Assembly (NCBI GenBank): GCA_030685235.1
Contig: MU839103.1
Coordinates: forward strand, 186,001 to 250,000
DNA from: Copromyces sp. CBS 386.78
Taxonomy: Eukaryota > Ascomycota > Sordariomycetes > Sordariales > Sordariaceae
Reading direction: 5' to 3'
DNA length: 64,000 nt
The notes below the pieces were generated by a model, which searched no databases, was not told the DNA's origin, and saw only the letters and a program-made list of their open reading frames with translations. This document shows positions 12,850 to 23,500 of this stretch, piece after piece. Numbering within the stretch: position 1 is the stretch's first letter; every line of letters starts with the position of its first letter. A program made the translations under genes and the position numbers.

Positions 12850-13246
12850 CTACTCCTGATGACTCTTACTAGCCGCCCCCTCCTTCTTCATCCACTCGCA
12901 GCCGGTAAGCTTGCCCGCCGTCTCCTCGACCGATCCGTACCCGCTCGCCGCCGGGTCACGGCCCTCGGTCGCCGCTTGTAGGGAGGCCTTGGCGTGCGCC
13001 TTGTCTTGCTCGCCTGACGTGGTCCAGGCGTGGGAGCCGGTGATGTTGCCGATTACGGCCTGTAGTACATAAGCACCGAGATGTGGTTAGCCAAAGGGAA
13101 AGGGTAAAAATGGGAGTGGGAAAGGATGGACGGAAACGTACCTCAGTAGCGCCCTTGATGTACTCAGCGTGTCCGGCGATTATACCGTGCTGGGGCTGGT
13201 TGGGGTTGGAAGCAGGGTTGGTGTCCTGGTTGGGGTTGGAAGACAT
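12850..13246 (-). CDS. CsbD-like / Hmp1-type small stress protein
   Basis: Two exons (13,246-13,142 and 13,059-12,850) give 104 residues. The 82-nt intron has GTACGT, a GCTAAC branch site and an ACAG acceptor, and the frame joins in phase 0. The protein starts MSSNPNQDTNPASNPNQPQ, a hydrophilic Asn/Pro/Gln leader, and then has the CsbD-like pattern GHAEYIKGATE, AVIGNITGSHAW, GSVEETAGKLTG. Fungal relatives are annotated as mismatched base pair and cruciform DNA recognition proteins (Hmp1 of Ustilago); bacterial CsbD is a general-stress protein. It is small and Gly/Lys/Glu-rich, with no signal peptide. A role in stress or DNA binding is inferred from the family alone. It lies downstream of the laccase gene on the same strand, 550 bases away, with no sign of shared regulation. 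Confidence 0.82.
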
Positions 13247-13798
13247 CTTGGATGATGGTCTGTTGGGTAGTTGATCGAGTGTATTTGGAGTGTTTATTTT
13301 GATGGTCTTTGATGTATACTTTGGATTGATTTAAAAGATGAACGCTGCGAGTTGTAGTTGTAGTGGTTTGCGATTGCGATGCGAACCGCTGACTGCGGAA
13401 GAAAAAGAGTCTAATGATGACGTCGATCCGCTGACGTCATGGGGTACCTCTACGGCATCGGCGCTGCAGGACCCCTGATGCTCCTGTGAACGGCACCATT
13501 CTGATCGGCCTGGACAAGTGACATTGCGAGTTATGATTGGGATTCCGATCTAGATCCATTTGGAGATCATACTTTGATATTTTGGATCCTCGAGGCTCTG
13601 GCTAATAAAGGTTACGGCGTATCATTGTCGGGGAAGGGGGGGCCAACAGCAACATCCACGAGCCAACCAGACTCTAACCACTTCACTACCCCGAGAGGAT
13701 CAAAATGATCGCAGCTCAAAGCGAACCTCACCACTTCATCCCTGGGTACTCGTCAGGTCTTCGAAATCGACCGTGAAGAGTGGCCCATGAATGAGTAT
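13247..13798. promoter_or_regulatory. Upstream of CsbD-like gene, downstream of laccase
   Basis: The stretch holds the CsbD-like gene's promoter and the laccase 3' end. Two TGACGTCA-like blocks (tgatgacgtcgat and ctgacgtcatgg) at about 13,415-13,441 resemble CRE/ATF-type bZIP sites, which would suit a stress gene. This is a motif match by eye only. Confidence 0.4.
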
Positions 13799-14135
13799 CT
13801 ACACACCCGAATCATCCTGGAAATGCTTCGGCTCCTGCCAATCCCACAAATTCCTCGGTTCACCATGCCACTCCCTCCACTTCCTACACCTATCCTCAAT
13901 AACCGGCTTATCCTTCTCCATAATCGCTGGAATCAAGTCCTTGTTCTCAATGATTTGCATCGCCAGGCCAGACGAGGCATGGAAGGCGATGTGGCAGTGG
14001 AGGATCCAGGCGCTGTTTGAGTGATGGTTAGGTTAGTCAGTGTGGACAACTGGCAAGTAAGAATTCGATCAGGTTGAGCAAAAGGAAAAACCGAAAAAAA
14101 GGAAGGAAGAAAGGAAAGGAAAGAAAAAATAAGAG

Positions 14136-14175
<40 letters not shown>

Positions 14176-14246
14176 CCGGTTAAACGCCTTAAAAACAAAA
14201 ACCAAAAACCCCCACCCCGGCAACACAACCCCAACCCGAAGGGGTG

Positions 14247-14302
<56 letters not shown>

Positions 14303-14306
14303 AAAC

Positions 14307-14354
<48 letters not shown>

Positions 14355-16875
14355 CACATACCCCGGATTATCAGCCTTAAAAGCAACAACCACATACCCG
14401 CTCGCCGGCAACAGTACCACATCCCTTCGGGTAGGGTTCTCACAATCCAACAATTCGTTTTCACAATTCAGCTTATCCGGCGTAAACCACCTCTTTCCCT
14501 CACCCACATGACCAATGTCAGGGTCATCATACCAATTCTTGCTGCTCTGTCTCAACACCGCAAAGTCATGTCCGTGCAGATGAATCGGGTGGGCAGCGGG
14601 GAAGAAAATCCGGGCCCCTTCCGAGGGAACCTTGTCCGGAGCGGTGATCACCATCCAGACCCATTTGTCCAGGTTGGGGTCGACGGTGGGGAGGGTGACG
14701 ATGTCGAGGTGTGGTTGGGTGACCAACGAGGGCAGGGAGGAGAGGGAGAGGAGGGTCGGGTCGGAGAAGTTGATGCGGAAGGGGGCCACGTGCATGTCCC
14801 AGCGGGCCTGGTGAAAAGCATGTATGTTAGTGAGAAGAAGGGATAGGATGGGGAGGGAAGGGAAGGGAAGAAGGTGAGTGGGTAAAGGCAGTACCTACGT
14901 AAGCTTGGTCATCGGGGATATAAGGCGTGCTGGTGTTGGGACCGCCGGACATGGTCAGGCCAACGTTGAAGATGTAGCGCTTGTTGGGTGGGAGGGTTGT
15001 TGGGTCGACGTTGGGATCTTGCATGCCCTTGGGTCAGCACTGTTTCCTTTCACCCATTGCTCTATCTGGCACGTCGTCGACTGGACTCACCAATGTTCGC
15101 CGGATTACCAACAGTCCACGGTATCTTCGGTATCAACTTCTCCAGCGGCTCATCCGCACAGGTAGTTTCATACAAAGGGGGTTCCGACATGGGATCAGGC
15201 GCCGACCCCTCCATGGTCTGGTAAGAGGTGTTATATCTGATGATACCCATCTGCTCGTCAGGGCCGTAGGGGAACTTGCTGCATTTTCTTGCCGGTTTCA
15301 CTCTCATCCAGTAGTTGCCGTATCTCTCGGCTTCGTACGGGTTTTGTAGGCCGTGGACGAGGACGTGGTATCTTTGGCCTTTTTCATGGGTTTTGCTTCA
15401 AGTTAGTACATGGCCGGACCCTGGGGTAGTCGGAACGAGAATTGAAAGGGGAAGGAGAAGAAAAGAAAGGCCGAACTCACCAATCCCAATCTTCAAATTC
15501 GTCGTATTATACGGTACAATCGGCACAAAATCCATCTCCACAACCTCCAGCGTATGATTATCAATGCTGAAAACAAACGTCGTATCAACCGCCGTGTTGA
15601 TCAGAATCAACAAGTGCTTCTTTCCGTCATCCAAAAACAGCGTATACTTATCCGGCGTGTGACTGCCAAACTGCCCCACGCCATTAATCAAGATATTCGT
15701 CATCGACGGCGCCACGCCAGACTCGAGCATAAGCGGCCAGTCCTCGAACACGCTGCGGTGGTTCCAGTCTGTCAGCAACAAGGGTTTAAAGGCCTCGTTC
15801 TCCTCAAAGTTTGATGTTGAGGGCCCGTAGATGGTGATGGGACCCAAAAGCCCGTCGCCGTATTGAAGGGAGTAGTGGCTGTGGTACCAGGCCGAACCGT
15901 ATTGCATGGCGCGGAACCGGTAGGTGAAGGTGTCACCGGGGGCGATGGGACATTCGGTTATCCCGTTGACGCCGTCCATGTGGAAGGACTCGAATTGGCG
16001 GAAGCCGTGCCAGTGGACGGATGTGCCGTTCCAGCGGAGGTTGTTCTTTACGGTGACCTCTGTGGTGTTCTGTCAGTGATTACAACCTTACGTGAAGAGT
16101 GGGAATGTAAATGTATGTCGGTACGTACCAAGCCAGTCACCCCAGCATGCCTCTTTTCAGCTCCCTCCAAGATTAGTACGGAACTACCCTCAAGTATTCC
16201 TCACAGGGGATGGTAAGGTACTCACCAAGCCAAGGCCCCGGATAAGTCCTATTAAACACCTTGCCATGTTCCATCGTCGCCCCATCCGGGGAAATAGGTT
16301 GCTCCGAAACTTCCAAGTAGAACTATAAAAATCCAGCCAGCCAGTGTCAGCCGCAATACCTCCCGTCATAGGTAGAGAGAAGTACATACCTTTCTAACCT
16401 TCCCCTTCGGAATCTCCCACTCATTCTCATAATCAGTCATGATATCAATCCTCTTACCCCCATCATACTTATGCTTCAACCAGCACGTCCTGTTCTCGGG
16501 GCCGTAGCAAGGCTCCCAATCCTGCATGTCGGGATAATGGCAGTTGAGTCCGCCGCCGGGACCTCCTTCTTGGGGACTTTTGGGTGTGCCGACGACGGGG
16601 TGGTCGTTGACCATGTAGGAACGTTCTTTGCCGCCGGTGTAAAGGGGGACTACTTCATCGCCGTCCATGTTGACATTGTTGGAGCTTGGGGGGATAGGGT
16701 GATGGTGGTGGTGGGAGGAGGAGGGCGGGGACAGGGGATGGTGGACGGCATCTTCCAGGGCGATGGGGACTTGGGGACGCTGGGAGGAGAGATCATTTGC
16801 TCCGTCCTCGGGGGAGGAGAAGGTGAGGAAACTGAAGACCTGCACGACGCTGGTCCACACTGAGGTGAGCCTCAT
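13799..16875 (-). CDS. Laccase-like multicopper oxidase
   Basis: Eight exons: 16,875-16,390; 16,322-16,226; 16,152-16,129; 16,059-15,481; 15,378-15,091; 15,017-14,899; 14,807-14,362; 14,012-13,799. All junctions are GT-AG and keep frame, giving 750 residues. Laccases oxidise phenols and reduce O2 to water through four coppers. All four copper motifs are present: HWHG at 218-221, WYHSHY with His262 and His264, HPIHLHGHDF at 604-613, and HCHIAFHASSGL at 685-696, where Leu is the axial residue. The protein begins with a probable signal peptide (MRLTSVWTSVVQVFSFLTF) and ends DSGV, the C-terminal plug typical of ascomycete laccases. It is longer than the usual 580-620 residues because of an extra N-terminal region with a His5 run (55-59). 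Exon 3 is only 24 nt. The 349-nt last intron contains the anomalous poly(A) block. Confidence 0.92.
14136..14352. repeat. Poly(A) tracts around a corrupted copy of laccase exon 7
   Basis: Two long A runs (14,136-14,173 and 14,251-14,352, the second broken by a few C) flank 77 bases at 14,174-14,250. Read on the minus strand, those 77 bases align without gaps to the end of laccase exon 7 (14,362-14,438), with about 21 mismatches. Both give 26 codons of the pattern NP..R..V.LP..G. The changes mostly raise G and T on that strand and often equal the neighbouring base. This looks like a low-quality read merged into the assembly, although a genuine duplication is possible. Confidence 0.75.
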
Positions 16876-17698
16876 GGTGGGCGTCGGTGAGGGTTTGAGG
16901 ATGTTTCAGTAAAGGACAATATGAGTTGTGAAGAATGTGTTTGCTCTGGCTTGGGATGAGAAACGGGGCATACAAGGCGAGCAAAGTCGGGTCATTCTCC
17001 GAACAAAACAGCTCAGCATTGATGCTTTTTATAAGCTTTGATGCTTTTGTCAAGTAAGTGTCTCATTCATAAGCATGGCGGTCTCATCTATGGGGTGGGG
17101 AAGGTCAAACCATCAACATAGTTGCTTGCATGTTGGTTGTAGGACGGTGAAAATGCAACTCGCATTTCAAGATCCCCTCAGTCACAGTGTTCAGCTTCCC
17201 CGCTGTCTGTACGTAACCGCCGGTGTGTTCCAGAAGTGAAGGGCCATCATGAGTGGTTGTGATTTTTAACGTAATGATCAACTCTCAACGACAAGCCATG
17301 ATCCTCACGGTTTCAATCGTCGACCAATGAAGCATGAAAACACAGCACATGTTCTCGGATACTTTAACAATGAATTATCGTGTGTCTTGGACCCTTGTGT
17401 GTCAGAGTGCCTGCGGTTCATGCTAGAGCCGACAAGTCTGTTTACCAAATCAGAAAGCCAAAGCACTGGCTATAGTTCCATTCAGCTGTATCCCGGTAAA
17501 CGCAATGTTCCAGGAAAAGCCACGTCTCAACGCCTCCACAAGCATGTCTGAGGTATGGCTCCCCATTGAGGATGAATCTGGGGAATGTGGCTGGCTGGCT
17601 GGCTGGCGAGTTTGTCTCCCCCTCCCAAGGTTTCTGCAGTGTATATGTTCCCGAGACCATCAGTGTCAGCTTCATGTTGATGTATACTATGACTTGAT
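16876..17698. promoter_or_regulatory. Laccase upstream region and O-methyltransferase 3' side
   Basis: 823 bases lie between the laccase start and the O-methyltransferase stop, both on the minus strand. A 86-codon frame overlaps the laccase start on the same strand in another frame and has no support. A (GGCT)n run sits at about 17,590-17,606. I see no other clear site. Confidence 0.4.
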
Positions 17699-18543
17699 TC
17701 AAGCTTCGACACCCACGCACTCTGTAATCTCCAAAGCATCTTCATGGCCACTTGGCTCCCAACTCTTGATAGACCTGCTCCTGTATTGCAGATTCGGGTT
17801 TCCCTTTTCTTCGGAATCCCTGTCAAGCTCTCTTTTTTCAGCAACACTAGCTCTGACCCACTCAGCATATGGTGGGTTTCCCGGTACGATCATGTTGTCG
17901 GCGACCAAGACGGTGCCTGGACCGACAAGACCCAGTCTCTCGCACCGCTTAAGGTCGGCGGTGTAGCTTGGCTTATGATGGTCAAAGAAAGCCATGGCAA
18001 GCTGGGACTTGAGCACGCCTGAATGGTAAAGGCGTTGGATACCCTCGGCACCGGTGCCGACTGTGATCCTGACGACATCCCTGAGGCCAGCCAAGTCGGC
18101 GAGGCTTGCGGCAACAGCGGCAAAGAGGGGACTCTTTTCGACGCTATGGTATTGCGTTCCGCCAGCTTTTCTCAGGGCATCGCCAAACATGATGGCCGAG
18201 TAGCCGACATAGCCGCCCAGCTCGAGAATGGTGTCAGGCTTGTAGTCGGCAATGAGTTTCGTGACAACAGCGCCCTTGGTCTCGCCAATGTTGATCAGAC
18301 CGGTGACAGAGCGGGCAAAGTCGTCGATGGCCTGTAGGACCCTTTGCGGGTTCCCACGCAGCTGGTCGATGTCGGGACGGTTGTAGATGTACTCGAGAAG
18401 GGCAACCTCGCGCCCATCACTATGCTGCAATGGGCGTGTTAGCAACGTCGCCACAAGCAGAAGTCAATATGGCTACTGACAAACTTGCCGTCCACCTCCC
18501 AGCTCAGGTAGATTCTGGAGCGGTCGAAATCCGAAATGTCCAT
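17699..18543 (-). CDS. Class I SAM-dependent O-methyltransferase (catechol-type)
   Basis: Two exons, 18,543-18,481 and 18,424-17,699, give 262 residues. The 56-nt intron has GTCAGT, GCTAAC and GCAG. Exon 1 supplies MDISDFDRSRIYLSWEVDG, and joining gives GREVALLEYIYNRPDID, typical of fungal COMT-like proteins; the downstream in-frame ATG at 18,454 lies inside the intron. The SAM-binding motif I is ELGGYVGYS at 89-97. Metal-site residues are FFDHHK (Asp169) and VADN (Asp197, Asn198). The 28-residue spacing equals that of Asp141, Asp169 and Asn170 in rat COMT. There is no signal peptide, so it is probably cytosolic. The substrate is unknown; catechols or other phenolics are likely. It lies next to the laccase on the same strand, 0.5 kb from the edge of the RIP block. 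Confidence 0.92.
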
Positions 18544-19085
18544 GGCTGGTGTGCGTAGACTATCCTTGTGTGGTTTGTGTAACCGTTGAATCTCTGAGTC
18601 GGTTCCGGATCTGGGTTAGGTGGAAGTGTCTTGATAGCTGGAATGAGGAGGCGAGGTGGATTTGTAGAGAGATGTCAGAGTAGGACACCCGATGGTCCGA
18701 AGAGGTGCATGGCAGCGTAACACCGACTTTTACCATTCCTGTCTCATGGATTCTGTAGTACACTCGTACAGACTGGAAGCAGCCATGTGATGATGGTTGG
18801 TCGGCGCACTGAAGGAAGAGAATGGTTCCGGATGTCTGCCAACAAGGTACATGGCAGGGGAAGAAGCTGTTGCATTCCCCATTGCTGCAGCACGCACTTG
18901 ACCGGACAATATTGGGGCATGAATGGACAGAACCATCAAAAGCAGAGGGAGCTGAAAGTTGTATGTAAGAAGGGTCGTAGAAGCTCATTGGCAGCTGGCA
19001 ATTGGAAAGCGGGAACAGAAAAGGTACATACAGTACGGAAGATCTGTCAGATTTACTAGTGTGAACTGGTTGATTGAAACTGTCT
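18544..19085. promoter_or_regulatory. O-methyltransferase upstream region, last euchromatic DNA
   Basis: 542 bases of normal composition before the transposon boundary at 19,086. Short frames on both strands have no family resemblance. This is the only unique sequence between the O-methyltransferase start and the RIP-mutated block. Confidence 0.4.
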
Positions 19086-19182
19086 AGAAACTACTCGTCA
19101 GGGCTCGAATCGCCTCCAGACCAATGGCGCAGCCATTGGTCAGGCGGGGTTAATCGCAAAACATAATCAATTCGCAAAAAAA
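19086..19182 (+). repeat. Left terminal inverted repeat of pogo/Fot1-like element
   Basis: It matches the reverse complement of 29,341-29,437 over its whole length with scattered differences. It contains its own hairpin: ACCAATGGC, loop GCA, GCCATTGGT. Confidence 0.85.
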
Positions 19183-20255
19183 CAGGGTATATAGAACCCC
19201 CGCAGAATTACTAGCAAAACAAGGTCACCCAGTTTACGTGCATATACGTTCTATATACCACCCCCTCATTTAAGAAGGTATTAAGCCATAGCAGTTAAAT
19301 TGCTGTAACTCTATAACTCGAGCAAATCTTCCCTTCTATTGTTATTACTTCCTTAGTATTAATCTACCTCTATCGTTACATAGTATTACCATCCCTGTTA
19401 ATACCCCTTTATTAATTCTATATAGTTCTAGTAGTATGGAGGAGGGCATACTTCGAGATATATCCGACGAAGCATTTAACGCGCTTTCGAAGGAGGAGCG
19501 GATAAAGTTCGCCGTCGAAACCTACTAAATAGGGCAATATAAGAGTCTCGCGGCCGCAACTAAGGTATAGCGAGCTCCGTACTATACGGCCTACAGCCGA
19601 TACAATAAGTATTATATTAGGGTAGAGAACGGCGGAGGTAATACGAAGTTAACAGAGAGCGAGGACTTTGCGTTATATACTTAGTTTAATACCTAAATCT
19701 CTATTAATATACGCGTATAATATCCCTATTAAGCAAGTAGGTTAACTAACGTTAAAATAGGTATCGAAATTAATATTTATAAAATTCGCTATACTGTAGA
19801 ATAGATTATAAAGAGTAATAGCCGTAAGGTATCAGTTTCGAAATAATGGGTATAGTTTTATATAGCCCGGTTTAAGGAGGCGAAATTTATTAAAATTACG
19901 TCGCTGGCTTAAGTTCGTAAAACCGCCTAAAATTATAATACTATCGCTAGAATATTTGAAGAGTATAGAAAGATTAAATACTAATATAGTATTAAATTAG
20001 AGAACGAATAAAATAGCGACGAATTTAGTTACTATATTAGTATTATATTTAAATCCTATACAATTTAGATTTATATTGAGATACTTAAAGTATAAACCTC
20101 TAATTTAAACGTTTATAAGTTTATTACGGTAATTAAAGCTATTAGTATAGTTAATCGATATATCCTTCCGTTTATTATCTTTTTTAATATTAAAATTAAT
20201 TTCAATTATATAAATAACTAATTCGACGATGATATAATTATTGTAACTTTATTTA

Positions 20256-20487
20256 TATTACGGGGTAGGACACCGTTGGGGGTGAGGTTGGATAAACGTA
20301 GTTGTATAAGGAAGGAAAGTAGGAGGAGGGAGGAGTGCAGTCTAAATATAGGGCAGGCTATACCGTGCCTAGGATCTAGACCGAGGCCCACTAGTGCGTA
20401 CGTACATACGGTCCTATTGGCCAATAGCCAATAGACTCGACCATATAATACCCAATACTATATACTATTATAAGTAATCTTATAATA
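20256..20487 (-). repeat. 3' LTR of Gypsy element 1
   Basis: 232 bases, the same length as 27,434-27,665 and alignable throughout. Its left end keeps C and G positions that are mutated in the partner copy. Confidence 0.88.
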
Positions 20488-20559
20488 CTACCTCCCTACA
20501 AAAGAAGTTTATAGAGCTTTAAACAATCTATTTAATATATATATATAAAATAATAAAAT

Positions 20560-23500
20560 CTTATTTCAATCCCCGTCCTCCAATTCTTCGATCCGTAATT
20601 AAACGCTTACGATCTACGAATAAGCGGCTACGTTATCGTTATCTCTTTACTAGTAAATCCTAACTTCTAATTATACTTTTATATTCTTTATCGGGGGCCG
20701 CTTTCCCTACTAAACTTCCGCTAGTCTCCTAAATACTTTATAGAAGAATTCGTCTATCTTCTTTACGTCCTCTTCGAATAAAGGTTTTAATTCCTAGTTT
20801 ATAATTTTAATTACGGACCTTCGTACTTCCCGGTTAGCTATAATATCTGCTACAATAATATTAATCTATTCTTTTAAATCGGTAATACGTTTAAAGTATT
20901 TCGGGGGCGGTACGGGGGCGGGCGACGCCGTATAGTATATTTAGGGTACTAGGGCCTTCGCCGTATAGCGTATTTAGGGTACGGGCGACGCTATATAGCG
21001 TATTTAGGGTACGGACGATATTATATAGCGTATTTAGGGTATTAGGGCCCTCTACTTTCGAAGTATAACTTTAATTTCTAGCCAATTCTAAACCGCTAGC
21101 GGGATAGGGGTATTTAAATAATTATAATAAAACGTAATAATAGAATCCCTTACTCCTTTAATATTATCAAAAGGTTCGTCGGTAGGGTTATAATATTTTT
21201 ATTTTATAATATAAAATTAATAACAGTTACTTCCCCGCTAAAAATAATTTAAGAGCTTATTAAACTCCTATTCTATTACCTCTTTGTAATTATTTATTCT
21301 AATTATAATTTTGCCTTTATTAATTCGTACGTCGCTTTACAAATTAATTTAATTAAAAAAGCCTTTACAATAAAGTTTTACTATAGAGACGTAGAATATT
21401 AGCGAACACTTTATATTAGTAAGTAAAATTAGTTTAATATTATAAAATTGTATATAATTTATTTTAAAAGGGCCTTCTTATCGTAAATAAAATTTGTCGT
21501 ATAATTTGCCATTATTAAAATTAGTTATATTAAATATAATTAAATCTCTAATATAATATTTTAGCGTATTAAACCGATTTTCGTTAGCGTTAACCTCGTA
21601 TCGGTCCTATACTTTCTTTATAGAAATATATATATAGTCCTAAATAACTTCGAAACGAACGAATAGCTCGCTAGCCTTTAAGTACTTTTTCTACTATACT
21701 GGCGAGAAATCTTCTAATAGTACGACCGCTACAAGTTCGATACCTATACGGGAGTAGAAATTATAATTAGTAAAGAAGGGAATTATACTTATAATTTCAG
21801 ATACTATATTATTATTTACGAATTCTACTAGTAATAATTATTATACTTAATCCGTCTATACCTAATTAACGAAAATATATAAATATTATTCTATTTTTAT
21901 ATTAATACGTTCCGTTTAAACGTTAGTCTAAGGGTAGAAAGCGGAATTCAATAGTCTTTTAATAATTAGGCACTTATAAATAGTAAATTAGAAAAGAGAG
22001 ATAAATTACAAACTACGGTCGGAAACAATAGTATCGGGTAGGTTATAAAAGGTATAAATATAATTAATAAAGCGGTCTACTAATTCTTCTACTTCTATAG
22101 TAATAGTTAGGATATAGTAACGTATCTTTATTAAATAGTCTACGACAATAGCGATATATTTAAATTTCTAACCTAAATATAAGTTTTTTAATAATAGAGA
22201 AACATAATTAACCGAAATATCCGTTTATAGTATATAAGTTATAAGTATAGGTTTAAAGTAATTTATTTTAATTCGTCGTAATACTTTTATCTTCGAATAT
22301 ACTAGGCAATTTTTACAATAAATTCGAATAGCTTTTATTGTACTTAATTAATATTAATATTCGTTTATTTATATTTATATTTTATTTTTGCCTAAATAGC
22401 CAGCCGTTAGCGATAAATAAGCGCGGTAAATAAATAATAAATAGGTGGCAATATTATTAAGGTCGATAAATACCCTTCCTTTATAGTAAGCTTTATTTCC
22501 CGCCGTAGAATATTCCGCGAAAGCGATCTTAAGTTTTTTCTTAATATAAGAGCGTTATTTAGTATAATTTAAATCTTTTAAATAGTTAATTACTTCCTAT
22601 ATTAAGGTTAACCGGTTGTAATTCTCGTTAATAATATTATTAGTTAATTTATCCAATTTTTCTAAGGTATTTAGGGATAGTAGGAATATTTTTTTATTAA
22701 AATTGAAGTTATCGCTAATTATTATAATTAATAGAGAAAAATATCCCTCCTTAAAGCGGGCGTGGTTAATAAATTTATAATTCTTTACTTTTAGGCGATA
22801 ATCGTCTATATTTAGAAGTACGTCTTTTAATTTCCTATTTAACGTATTAGGGTAAAAGTTTTATAATCCCGGTATATAGCGGATTAAAAAGTTAAAACGT
22901 AAGAGGAATTATAACTACCGTATATAGTAGGGTATAAATTGCTTATTCGTTATAAAGGTTTTTAAATTTTTATAATCTATAACGATATTAAAAGGTTATT
23001 AAGCGCCCTCTAATTCTAAGCGCTATTCCTCTAAGGCTTTAATAATAACGAAGAATTCTTTATTGTAAATATTATAATTATACTCTACTATTAAATACTA
23101 TATTAAAAAGTATACGATTAGGTAGAGTACGCCGTTATCCCTATATTAAGAGAGGGTGCTGCTAAAAGCCCAATTCGAAGTATTAATTTCAATAATTATC
23201 TTTTTAAACTAATTATAAATATATAAGGTTAGTCCGCTAGTAAACGCGGCTTTTAAAGCTTTAAAAGCAGACTATTATACTACGGTCTATACTTACTCCG
23301 CGTTTTTTTTTATAAAATTATATAATAGTACTACTATTATTGAAAAACTTTTAATAAAATAATAATAAAAATTAATAAATTTTAAAAATTTTTATAAGAA
23401 CTTTTTTAATATTAGGGGTTTCTAATCTATAATAGCTTTAACCTTTTCTAAGTCCATTTTAATACTACCGGGCATAATAATCAATTTAAAATATTTAATT

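Noticed and set aside
14037..14511. Frames with long poly-Phe or poly-Lys
   Set aside because: They are translations of poly(A)/poly(T) tracts in the last laccase intron.
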